A stretch of DNA of 64,000 bases from Nonomuraea guangzhouensis (lineage in GTDB: Bacteria; Actinomycetota; Actinomycetes; Streptosporangiales; Streptosporangiaceae): assembly GCF_019396345.1 (NCBI RefSeq), contig NZ_JAHKRM010000022.1, forward strand, positions 184,063 through 248,062, in the 5' to 3' direction. A model generated the notes under the pieces. That model saw nothing but the letters and a program-made list of their open reading frames with translations. It searched no databases and had not been told where the DNA came from. The translations under genes were made by a program, and so were the position numbers. Shown one piece after another: positions 34,375 through 42,437 of the stretch. Position 1 is the first letter of the stretch, and each line of letters starts with the position of its first letter.

Positions 34375-34680
34375 ATGAGGGACGGTGAGCCTGTGGCTGC
34401 GTTCGGCGATTTTCACAGCATGCATCCCACCTCGCCTCGGCCGGACGCCACATCGGTGGCATGGTCACCCGTCCAGCAGCGCACGGATCGTGTCCGCATC
34501 CGGGCCCACACCTGCGAGTGCCTGCCTCTGGTCTTCGAGCACTGCAGGGCCGGCGGACTGGGATTCATACGGCGGCATGACCGGTCCGTCTCCCCGTGGA
34601 CCGTCGTCGACAGTCCTTGGATGAAGGTCGGTGATGCGGAAACGCTGTGGCAGCGCATCATGCGTGGCGAAGCGAGGTGA
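34375..34680 (+). CDS. Small hypothetical protein, 101 residues
   Basis: Its later part (HTCECLPLVFEHCRAGGLGF IRR, then ETLWQRIMRGEAR) follows a pattern I associate with small actinobacterial proteins of unknown function: a Cys-x-Cys strand, an AGGL-x-FIRR strand and a C-terminal W-x-R-x-x-x-G-x-AR helix. Several starts are possible. It stands in a duplicated, decaying segment. Confidence 0.45.
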   Translation: MRDGEPVAAFGDFHSMHPTSPRPDATSVAWSPVQQRTDRVRIRAHTCECLPLVFEHCRAGGLGFIRRHDRSVSPWTVVDSPWMKVGDAETLWQRIMRGEAR

Positions 34681-34689
34681 TGACACGCC

Positions 34690-35042
34690 GAGGCAGGACG
34701 TCTTGAACAGGTCCCGTCGTCTAGTGATCTCGTGCTGACTCCCCGTCGCAACGGTAGATGCCCCGCACCGCGTCGAGCGCATCGCCCCACAGCACGTGCG
34801 GATCCGGTCGTAGGTACGCGACATCGTTTGTGGGCCCTCGCAACGGCAGGCGGCCAAACGAGGGTCGGCACCTGTTGTTCATTCATAGGCGGGCCAAGGT
34901 CAAGCAAGGTTCTCGCAGGCGAAGCCTGCCCGGGGAGGGCGTCCGAGCGAAGCGAGGCCCTTTAGGGGTCGGGGCTTTGGCCCGACTGGAAGCGACGCCT
35001 GAGCCCCGAAAGCGCGAAGCGCCCACAAAGCGAAGCCCGTTG
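34690..35042 (+). repeat. Degenerate copy of the cassette-to-tRNA spacer (partner at 53.88-54.19 kb)
   Basis: GGACGTCTTGAACAGGTCCC and the following 350 bases correspond to 53882-54184. From CATTCATAGGCGGGCC onward the match is nearly exact for about 150 bases and includes GGCGTCCGAGCGAAGCGAGG and GCCCCGAAAGCGCGAAGCGC. An insertion and point changes occur in the first half. Confidence 0.8.
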
Positions 35043-35241
35043 TGCACTGATCCAGGCGCTGACGTACTGCGACATGACCACCGGCCCGGACGGAGTGCAT
35101 CTCGACGTCGCTGAACGGCTGGCAGAGATTCACTCGCGGTACGGTTCTGGCCACCTGGTGTCCCGCTCCATCGCCGCCTCAACGCCCTGCATCCTCGCTG
35201 CGGTCCGAGAGATTGAAAGGCGGATGGCCGAGAAGGCTTAA
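35043..35241 (+). pseudogene. C-terminal remnant of an HD-domain hydrolase
   Basis: The plus frame reads ALIQALTYCDMTTGPDGVHL ... ERLAEIHSRYGSGHLVSRSI ... STPCILAAVREIE, matching the last 60 residues of the HD protein at 52065-52649. The HD catalytic part is missing and repeat DNA lies directly upstream. Confidence 0.7.
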
Positions 35242-35307
35242 CTCTCTGGATCCCCTGGGTCGCCGAATTCCGTCCGGATCTTGGCGGTGTCGTACTGGCC
35301 TCTACTA

Positions 35308-35409
35308 GGCGACGCGCTGGCCGCGGTGAAGCTCCGGCTCAGCGCCGGCGAAACGGCCGTGCTGGAGGCGCCCTACCGGCCTCGCGAGCCGTTCGGCTAC
35401 GAGTGGTGA
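35308..35409 (+). pseudogene. C-terminal remnant of an aldo/keto reductase-like gene
   Basis: The frame GDALAAVKLRLSAGETAVLE APYRPREPFGYEW and TGA resembles the last 30 residues of aldo/keto reductases (L-x-x-E-x-x-x-LE-x-PY-x-P). Nothing of the barrel remains. It overlaps the end of the kinase gene on the other strand. Confidence 0.35.
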
Positions 35410-37364
35410 TCGTCCGAGGCGCGCGGGCGGCGGAAGATCACGGCCAGGACGCGCAGCACCAGGATGGCGGAGATCCCCAGCAGGTTGTAGCCGATGAGCT
35501 GGAACAACGAGGTGTTCGACAGCACCTGCGGACCGCCGTCCGTCCCGAGGAGGATGACCGCCATCACCCCGGCCGTGGCGCCGAGCACCGTCAGGAGCAC
35601 CTGGTGGAGCAGGCCCGTCACGTAGCTGCGGTCGCGGTCGTCAGCGAGCAGCCGGACGTTCATGGTGAACCTGCCGTGCTCCGCGGCGCTCGCGATGCGC
35701 TCGACGCGGCGCGGCAGGCGGCGCAGCATCGGCAGCAGCGCGGCCAGCTCCTGGGTGACGGTCTCCCTGACCGTCTCAGGGCCGACCCGCTCGGCGAGGT
35801 AACGGCCCGCGAACGCGCGCGCCTCGCCGATCAGGTCGAACCCGGGGGAGAGCCGTACGAGCGTGCCCTCCAGCGTGGCCAGCGCGCGGAACACAGCGGC
35901 GACCTCCGGCGGGATCGACAGCCCGTACGCGGAGACGATCTTGAACAGGTCGGTGAACAGCTGCACGCTGTCCATGCCGGGCGCCAGATGCCTGGCCATG
36001 AACTGGCCGAGCGCACGCTCTAACGCGGCCTCGTCGATGTCCTCCGGCCTGGGCACCACCTCCAGCAGCGCGTCGGTGACGCCGAGGGGGTCCTGCCGGT
36101 TCATGGCGAGCAGGAAGCGTTGCAGCGCCGAGCGCACCGAGCCGTCGAGCCGGCCGACGGAGCCGAAGTCGAGGAGCCCCAGGGTGCCGTCCTCGAGCAG
36201 CATGAGATTGCCGGGATGCGGGTCGGCGTGGAAGACGCCCTCGACGAGGATCTGCCTGAGCAGGCAGTCGAGCAGGTCGCGGGCCAGCCGCGGCCCCTGC
36301 TCGGGTGTGGCCGTGGTGACCGGTCTGCCCGACAGGCGGCGCATGACGAGCACGCGTTCGGTGCACATGGCGCTGATCGGGGCGGGGTAGATGACGCCGC
36401 CGCCGTCGGAGGCCGCGACGGCCGCCATGTTGGCCGCCTCCACGCGGAAGTCGAGCTCCTCGCGGATGGCGGTCGCGAACCCCTCGGCCAGGTCGCCCAG
36501 GCCGAGCGAGCGGCCCCAGCGGGTGCGCGACTCCAGTGTGGCCGCCAGCCGCCTGACGATGTCGAGGTCCTTCGCGACGACCGACTGGATCCCCGGCCGC
36601 CGCACCTTGACCACGACGCTCTCGCCGGTGTGCAGGCGGGCGGTGTGGACCTGCCCGATGGAGGCGGCGGCCAGCGGCGTCCTGCCGAACTCGGCGAACA
36701 CCTCCTCCACCGGCCCGCCCAACTCGGCCCTGAGCACCGGCTCGATATGCTCCCAGGGCGCCGGGGCGACCTGGTCCTGCAGCCGTCCCAGTTCCTCGAC
36801 GAACTCGGCGGGCAGCAGGTCACGCCGGGTGGACAGGATCTGGCCAAGCTTGACGAACGTGACCCCGCCGTCGTCGAGCGCCTCGCGCAGCGACCTGGCC
36901 AGCCGTACCTTGCCCGAACGGTCTTCCAGCCGCTCGCCCCGGCCGCGCAGGTAGGGGCCGAGGCCGTGCCTGATCGCGATCCTGGTGATCTGCGAGTAGC
37001 GCCTGGATCGGGAGACGCGCCCGCGGACGGACCTGATCAGCTCCAGCGGCCCCGGAACCGAGCCGGGCGGCACCAGCGCCTCGGCCAGCACGAGGATCAC
37101 CATGGGGATGAGCACCACGCACATGACGATGAGCAGCAGGAGCCCCAGGGCCGCCGCGGCGGGTGGGTGCTGCGCGTCGACCCCGCCGAGCGAGCCCAGG
37201 ATCGGCTCCAGCACCGGCCGCGCCAGCCCGAAGGCGGCCAGCGCGGCCAGGAACGTGCGCAGCCTGCCGAACCTGACGTTCAGCAGGCGCTGCGCGGCCG
37301 TGGCCAGCACCATGATCGTCAGGAGCGTGAAGACGCCAAGAAGTAGCTGCGTGGCGAGATCCAT
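35397..37364 (-). CDS. AarF/ABC1/UbiB-family atypical kinase with membrane segments
   Basis: A 655-residue protein. Two hydrophobic stretches lie near the N-terminus (LLLGVFTLLTIMVLATAA; LGLLLLIVMCVVLIPMVILV) and two near the C-terminus. The central ABC1 domain has the family KxGQ motif (FVKLGQILSTRRDLLP), the Ala-rich nucleotide loop AAASIGQVH, the metal/catalytic stretch FHADPHPGNLML and LLDFGSVGRL. Relatives act in ubiquinone or isoprenoid lipid biology, probably as ATPases rather than protein kinases. Cargo between two att copies; no obvious partner. Its start lies just before the broken repSA. Confidence 0.85.
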   Translation of the reverse strand: MDLATQLLLGVFTLLTIMVLATAAQRLLNVRFGRLRTFLAALAAFGLARPVLEPILGSLGGVDAQHPPAAAALGLLLLIVMCVVLIPMVILVLAEALVPPGSVPGPLELIRSVRGRVSRSRRYSQITRIAIRHGLGPYLRGRGERLEDRSGKVRLARSLREALDDGGVTFVKLGQILSTRRDLLPAEFVEELGRLQDQVAPAPWEHIEPVLRAELGGPVEEVFAEFGRTPLAAASIGQVHTARLHTGESVVVKVRRPGIQSVVAKDLDIVRRLAATLESRTRWGRSLGLGDLAEGFATAIREELDFRVEAANMAAVAASDGGGVIYPAPISAMCTERVLVMRRLSGRPVTTATPEQGPRLARDLLDCLLRQILVEGVFHADPHPGNLMLLEDGTLGLLDFGSVGRLDGSVRSALQRFLLAMNRQDPLGVTDALLEVVPRPEDIDEAALERALGQFMARHLAPGMDSVQLFTDLFKIVSAYGLSIPPEVAAVFRALATLEGTLVRLSPGFDLIGEARAFAGRYLAERVGPETVRETVTQELAALLPMLRRLPRRVERIASAAEHGRFTMNVRLLADDRDRSYVTGLLHQVLLTVLGATAGVMAVILLGTDGGPQVLSNTSLFQLIGYNLLGISAILVLRVLAVIFRRPRASDDHHS

Positions 37365-37376
37365 AGGCGAGGATCA

Positions 37377-38545
37377 TTCCACGGCGACGGCGTCCTGCGC
37401 CTCCCGTGCAAGACCCGCCGCGCCTCCCGCTGCCCGGCCAGCGCCGAGATCTACCACCTCATCCGCGCGGGGCTGATCGGCGGCAAGGGCGTGCCCGAGA
37501 GCGTCACCGCTCATCCCACGCTGTTCGTCACCCTCACCGCACCCAGCTTTGGAACGGTCCATACACGGCGCGAGCAAACGGCAAGGCCCTACCCTGCCAC
37601 GCCCGCCGCAACTCCGAAACCTGCCCACACGGGCGCACCATGTCCTGCACAGCCAAGCACAGTCCCGACGACCCCCACCTCGGCGAACCGCTGTGCCCAG
37701 ACTGCTACGACTACACCGGTTCCGTCCTGTTCAACACCCTGGCGCCACTGCTGTGGAAGCGCTTCGCCGACTCCCTACGCCGCCGCCTGGCCAAGCTCGG
37801 CGGCCTGACCCTCAAGGAACTCCGAGAACACCTCACCGTCTCCTTCGCCAAGGTCGCCGAATACCAACGCCGGGGCGTCGTCCACTTCCACGCCGTCATC
37901 CGCCTCGACGGCCCCGATGGCCCCGCCGCGTCACCACCTCCCTGGGCAACCACCGACGCCCTGACACAAGCCGTACAACACGCCGCCCAGGTCGTCAGCG
38001 CCCTCGTGCCCGCCATCGACGACCAACCCGCCCGCCTCCTCAGATGGGGCAAACAACTCGACATCCGTCCCGTCACACTGAACGGCGACCTCACCCAACA
38101 AGCCGTCGCCGGCTACATCGCCAAGTACGCCACCAAGGCGGCCGAATGCGTCGGCACCCTCGACCGCCGCATCAACCCCCTCGACAACCTCGACGCCTAC
38201 AACCTCCGCGAACATCCAAAACGCCTGATCGCCGAATGTCTCCGCCTCGCCGCCATCGAGGACCTGGCCGACCTCCGCCTCGCCAACTGGGCCCACATGC
38301 TCGGCTTCCGCGGCCACTTCTCCACCCGATCCCGCCGCTACTCGACCACCCTCGGCGAACTCCGGGCCGCTCGTGAGCAGCACGCCCGCGACCACGAGAT
38401 CACCACAGGCCGCCTGCCACTCTTCGAGGAGGACACCGTCCTTGTGATCAGCGAATGGACCTTCGCAGGCAAGGGCTACAGCCTCGGAGATCAAATCATC
38501 GCCGCTGCCATAACGAACCCGCCGATCGCGGAGAGCCGCCTATGA
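37377..38545 (+). pseudogene. repSA: Replication initiator RepSA of an AICE, truncated and frameshifted
   Basis: An N-terminally cut frame gives EIYHLIRAGLIGGKGVPESV and TAHPTLFVTLTAPSFGTVHT. After a frame change near 37580 the rest follows: ALPCHARRNSETCPHGRTMS, LCPDCYDYTGSVLFNTLAPL, EYQRRGVVHFHAVIRLDG (with the H-x-H metal motif of rolling-circle initiators) and AVAGYIAKYATKAAE. The intact protein lets AICEs replicate as circles. The rep-xis-int order is that of pSAM2-like elements. Confidence 0.82.
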
Positions 38546-38727
38546 CCCGGCTACTCCTCACCGTTCCCGAGGCGGCCCAAGCCCTCGCCGTCTCGCGCGG
38601 CAAGCTCTACCAACTGCTCGCCACTGGCGCTGGCGACTCCATCCGCATCGACGGCTCCCGCCGCATCCCCGTCTCCGCCCTCATCGACTACATCACGCGC
38701 CTGACCAGGAAGGAGATCGCCGTATGA
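38542..38727 (+). CDS. xis: Excisionase (AlpA/MerR-like HTH)
   Basis: A 61-residue protein, MTRLLLTVPEAAQALAVSRG and KLYQLLATGAGDSIRIDGSR, a helix-turn-helix excisionase. Its ATG overlaps the repSA stop and its stop overlaps the integrase start (ATGA both times), as in pSAM2-type elements. It looks intact, although its partner genes are broken. Confidence 0.8.
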   Translation: MTRLLLTVPEAAQALAVSRGKLYQLLATGAGDSIRIDGSRRIPVSALIDYITRLTRKEIAV

Positions 38728-39330
38728 CCAAGACCTTCATCGGTATACCGCCGGCTCTGGGCCTTCTCCATGTCGCGGCGTACACAGGTGCCCGGCGCGG
38801 CGAGCTTCTCCACCTCCGCTGGTCCGACGTGGACCTCGATGGCAAGCAGCTGGTCATCAGTGGCTCAGCCTCGTTCATCGACGGTGAGCGCATCGAGGGG
38901 ACTACCAAGAGCGGCAGGAAGCGCATCGTCAGCTTCGACGACGGCACGATCCAGGTACTTCCTAACCAGCACAAGATGCAGGCCGCCGACAAGCTGAAGG
39001 TCGGACCGGAATGGCGAGGGGGAGGCGACTACGTGTTCACCACGGGCTGGGGTGAACCAGTACACCCGGACACTGTCAGCTCGCTCTTCCCGATTCTGAT
39101 CAAGCGCCACAACGAGGTACACCCGAAAGCCCGGCTGCCGCACGCCCGGCGGCAATGACCTCCGCCACATCCATGCGACCACGCTCCTGCTGGCGGGCGT
39201 GCCTGTCCATGTCGTCGCGGCCCGCTTCGGCCACGCCGACCCCTCGATCACATTGCGCGTCTACGCTCACGTGATCCGCGCCGCTGAAGCGTCGGCGGCG
39301 GACATCTTCGCCCAGGCGATCGGCGAGTAG
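38724..39330 (+). pseudogene. int: Tyrosine integrase with internal deletion and frameshift
   Basis: The frame starts MTKTFIGIPPALGLLHVAAY and goes straight to the catalytic domain (TGARRGELLHLRWSDVDLDG, containing the first catalytic Arg). The N-terminal arm- and core-binding domains (roughly 150-200 residues) are therefore deleted. A frameshift near 39150 (LPHARRQ then stop) separates the last part DLRHIHATTLLLAGVPVHVV ... LRVYAHVIRAAEAS. The recombinase cannot work. It lies directly before att copy 3. Confidence 0.85.
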
Positions 39331-39354
39331 CGGAGCCACCCGGGAGCCACCGTG

Positions 39355-39487
39355 TTAGCAAAGGTGTTAGCAAGATCCCGAGATTGTCCTGACAAACACT
39401 AAGGCCCGCTCCCAGGAACCCCTGGTAGCGGGCCTTACGCATGTGTGCGGCCGGAGGTACTCGAAACCCCAACCTTCTGATCCGTAG
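39355..39487 (+). repeat. att copy 3: integrase flank, hairpin and exact tRNA-Arg 3'-half copy
   Basis: AGCAAGATCCCGAGATTGTC, a stem AAGGCCCGCT/AGCGGGCCTT (39401-39436), then 45 bases (39443-39487) identical to 54328-54372, which includes the tRNA-Arg 3' half down to the anticodon arm. This is the best-preserved att core. Divergence starts exactly after CCGTAG. Confidence 0.85.
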
Positions 39488-39780
39488 GGAAGGGCGGATA
39501 CCCTGTCAGCGGCGTCCCACCCTGGTCAAGCAGTGGATGCTGATCGGTAGCACGCGGTCGCGTATGGCGGTGTTGCTGTATGGCGCTGCTGTACAGCACT
39601 CTGCTCAACGTGCTTCGGCGCTCGCTGTTGCTGCACGATTCGCAGCTAGGGAAGAGCCGCATCGTCCTTCCGGCTTGTCAGCTGGCAACGAACGGATACC
39701 GGGCTGCTGCAAGGGCGTCGGCGAGGTCCTTCGCGGCAAGATCGGCGTTCGGCGCGGTGACCACCGCCTGCGTCAGCGGA
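39488..39780 (+). repeat. att-flanking arm, copy at 39.5 kb
   Basis: GGAAGGGCGGATACC ... AAGCAGTGGATGCTGATCGG ... TGTACAGCACTCTGC is shared with 13.13 kb and 24.9 kb. The shared part continues into the duplicated hypothetical gene (shared with 13.3-14.0 kb). It likely contains the right arm of the old attP. Confidence 0.7.
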
Positions 39781-40346
39781 CGGAGGGCATAGACGTGCCG
39801 CACCGCATCGAGATCCACGGGCACCTCGTAGTAGTCCTCCGCGAACCGCCGGAACGCCTCCGGAGACGGATCGACGAGCCGTCCGAACAGGCCCGCCGCC
39901 CCATCCGGATCACTCACTCCGTCCGGGTAGTCAATCTCACCCACCCGCCAACGACCATCGCCGACCTCACGCCATAGACAGGCAGTCACGACCGGCATTC
40001 CGTCCTCATCGCAGAACGCCGGCTCCTCCACACAATGGCGGAAGACCTCAGGGACGGAATCGAGCACCCCCGGCCACGACCCGTCGTCGCCGTACGGGCT
40101 CATCACTGCCTCATGGGCGAAGCCGCGGACATACGCACCCGCCGCAGAGAAGACAATGGAGTACTCATCTCCCGAACCGTCACGCATCGCCGCCATCTCC
40201 TCTCCAAGGCCCCAGCCCGCGTCGAAGGAGTGATAGCGGCTGGACCATTCCGGACTCAAGATGGCCTCCAGCACCGCCATGGACCGGCACCGATCACGGA
40301 GCACCGGGACATCAAGCAGCAGCCGGGCCACATCATGAGCAGTCAT
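39678..40346 (-). CDS. Conserved hypothetical protein, duplicate of the 13.3 kb gene
   Basis: A protein of 222 residues, MTAHDVARLLLDVPVLRDRC ... SIVFSAAGAYVRGFAHEAVM ... VPVDLDAVRHVYALRPLTQ. It has the same length as the copy at 13307-13975 and about 29 substitutions, many of them conservative, so both are under constraint and probably functional. GGATGAG lies upstream of the shared ATG. It always lies just right of an att arm, so it belongs to the element rather than to the host. Confidence 0.7.
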   Translation of the reverse strand: MTAHDVARLLLDVPVLRDRCRSMAVLEAILSPEWSSRYHSFDAGWGLGEEMAAMRDGSGDEYSIVFSAAGAYVRGFAHEAVMSPYGDDGSWPGVLDSVPEVFRHCVEEPAFCDEDGMPVVTACLWREVGDGRWRVGEIDYPDGVSDPDGAAGLFGRLVDPSPEAFRRFAEDYYEVPVDLDAVRHVYALRPLTQAVVTAPNADLAAKDLADALAAARYPFVAS

Positions 40347-40752
40347 GAGCTCATCCAATCGGATGCCAGCGGCATCCTCTGTGTCCTTCCGAACGGCATG
40401 GGACTACCAGCACTTCAGCAAGGGCACCGGCTGAGATCTGGGCCGACGTCACGGGGCGCCTTCTGACCTGCAGTTCGGCCCCTCACCCCTTCTTGCCGTA
40501 TCCGGCTGTCTCACACCCTCATGTGCCCTGCTTGCGGACGAGCGACTCCCCTGGGGCAAGGCCTGCCCTCGTTGCAGGAACCTGCGCAACCACGAGCGTC
40601 CATGATCGGTACGGTCTTGCGAAGACCGATGGTAGCGCCTCGGGCCGCGTCCAGGCGTTTGGCGGCGGCCGGATATGGCGTCAACCAAGCGAATCAATAT
40701 CAGTCGACCGGCATTCTGTGTACGGCGGGCGGAAGGTTGTGTAGGGTCCGAG
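40347..40752 (+). other. Spacer without a recognised gene
   Basis: After the upstream region of the duplicated gene there are about 350 bases of broken frames. A Cys-rich snippet (CPACGRATPLGQ) is visible but leads nowhere. No RNA gene or terminator recognised. Confidence 0.35.
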
Positions 40753-40968
40753 CCGTGCACCTTGGCGCGCGTTCGCTCCGGCGCGAGCACCTGGATGACT
40801 TCGTCAAGTGCTACGGGCCGGACGAGCCGTGTTCAAACCGGATCGAGTCGGAGCGGTCCCGCCCGTTCAGCTACGAAGAGCTGATCCCTCGGGACAAGGT
40901 CAGCCTCGCCATCACCTGGTTGAAGGATCCCTCCCTGGAGAACGCCGATTCCTTGCTGCCTCCCGAGA
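40753..40968 (+). pseudogene. C-terminal remnant of a type I restriction methylase (HsdM-like)
   Basis: The plus frame reads REHLDDFVKCYGPDEPCSNR, ESERSRPFSYEELIPRDKVS and LAITWLKDPSLENADSLLPP, which follows the pattern of the C-terminus of HsdM proteins (S-E-R-F-R-x-F-x-Y-E-E-x-x-x-RDK-x-x-L-D-x-x-WL-x-D-x-S-LED). The SAM-binding part is absent and the end runs into unrelated codons. Confidence 0.5.
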
Positions 40969-41353
40969 CGGGCATATGCCCCTGCCGCGCACGCTCGTCC
41001 CACTCATCGCTAGGAGCCCCGGCGTGGCCGGAGCGATGGCCGACGTTCGTCACGCGTCGTGGTCGCACTGGCGGTGTATGAGGTCCAACACCCGCCTGCA
41101 AGCCCTCGACAAAGGAGAGTCATAGCAGTGGGCCCGAACGGCTGGTTAGCTTAAGACGGACACCCGACCCACCTTAGGTCAGGGCCCCGGTCGCGTAGCA
41201 GTTGCAACATCGTTAAATGTCCCGAGTGCGGAACTGGGTTAAAATCACTACAGTTACTGTTGCAATTACCTCAACAATAAGGCTAGAGGAGGTCGACCGG
41301 TGCTCTCCTCTGTCCCTGTCAATCCAGCTCCGTCAGGCGGTGGCTAGCCATCT
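40969..41353 (+). other. Promoter-side spacer of the methylase-HerA-NurA operon
   Basis: Composition drops from GC-rich to clearly more AT-rich near 41200 (GTTAAAATCACTACAGTTAC, GTTGCAATTACCTCAACAAT), marking the left edge of the lower-GC island. TTGCAACATCG...TTAAAAT may be a promoter. AGGAGG at 41288 lies 60 bases before the methylase ATG. Confidence 0.4.
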
Positions 41354-42322
41354 ATGGCCATAGACGATCAAACTCGGCCTGTAGATGCCCCTCGACCACG
41401 GGTCGGGAGGAACGCAGAATTGCGAAGTCCGCTGCGCTACCCTGGAGGCAAACGACAGCTCGTACCATTCTTCGTAGATCTACTGAAGCTGAACGGTAAG
41501 TCCCCTTTGGACCTGTTCATCGAACCTTTTGCAGGAGGCGCAGCTGTATCACTCCATCTCCTAGCCGCAGGTCTCGTCGAACGCGTGGTCCTAGCAGACC
41601 TAGATCCACTGGTCTACGCCTTCTGGCATCAGGCGTGCTTCAGAACGGAACAACTCGTAGCTGATATCGCAGCCGCAGATGTAACGCTGGCGGAATGGCA
41701 CAAACTTAGGGCAGCACCAGGAAAGACCCTCCGAGAGAAAGCGTACGCCTGCCTCTTCCTCAACCGAACCAGCTATTCGGGAATCCTGCAGGGTAGAGCT
41801 GGGCCCATTGGGGGCCAGAAACAACAAAGCAAGTACAAGATTGACTGTAGATTCTACAAGGATGAGATCATCCACCGCCTCCGTCAGCTTGGGGAGCTTG
41901 CCGCTGACGGCCGGATCGCTGCCGTACGCCGTACTGATGTACGGGCCACAGTACGTTGGGTTGAGGAGACGTACTCTCAAACGCAGCGGCTATATTATTT
42001 CGACCCGCCTTTCTGGGAGAAAGGCGAACGTCTTTACCGCAAGGCCTTTGGACATGCCGACCACAAGAGGCTGGCCAAGTTGCTCATCGGTTTACAAGCA
42101 CCTTGGGCACTTTCGTACGACTACCATGAAGAAATCGTCGATCTCTACCGGGCCTCCGTCCAGGCCGGCGGTGGAGGGCACAGCGATCTAGTGCCCGTGG
42201 GAAAGCCTCGGCTCCACACCGCCGACCTCCTGTACTGCAACCGGCACGAGAAGCGCGGTGCCACCGAACTGATCATCACGAATCTCGCCGATGTGCCCTC
42301 GGAACACGTTAATGCCACCTGA
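41354..42322 (+). CDS. Dam-type (D12 class) DNA adenine-N6 methyltransferase
   Basis: A 322-residue protein with the D12 motif order: LRSPLRYPGGKRQL (SAM-binding start, residues 24-37), DLFIEPFAGGAAVSLHLL, then AYACLFLNRTSYSGILQG and the catalytic tetrad DPPF near residue 218, where most Dam relatives have DPPY. It should methylate adenine in a short site that cannot be predicted. Codon use is lower in GC than the genome average, and the herA and nurA genes follow on the same strand. It probably marks self DNA for, or regulates, the HerA-NurA machine; this is inference. Confidence 0.88.
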   Translation: MAIDDQTRPVDAPRPRVGRNAELRSPLRYPGGKRQLVPFFVDLLKLNGKSPLDLFIEPFAGGAAVSLHLLAAGLVERVVLADLDPLVYAFWHQACFRTEQLVADIAAADVTLAEWHKLRAAPGKTLREKAYACLFLNRTSYSGILQGRAGPIGGQKQQSKYKIDCRFYKDEIIHRLRQLGELAADGRIAAVRRTDVRATVRWVEETYSQTQRLYYFDPPFWEKGERLYRKAFGHADHKRLAKLLIGLQAPWALSYDYHEEIVDLYRASVQAGGGGHSDLVPVGKPRLHTADLLYCNRHEKRGATELIITNLADVPSEHVNAT

Positions 42323-42437
42323 GCGACTCGAAGGTATCTATGATGCCAAGCCTAGTCGCTTGTCAGTCGTCCTTGGCAGGATGGCTAGCAGCACCAGATC
42401 CCCGTGTTGGTACGTGTAAGTGTCGCAAGGGAGAACC

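Noticed and set aside
36120..37346. A 408-codon plus-strand frame opposite the AarF kinase gene
   Set aside because: No domain pattern and a His/Arg/Gln-rich composition. The minus strand encodes all ABC1 motifs.
39441..39977. A plus-strand gene starting within the att copy
   Set aside because: Its first codons are translated tRNA antisense and its later part is antisense to the conserved 222-residue protein.
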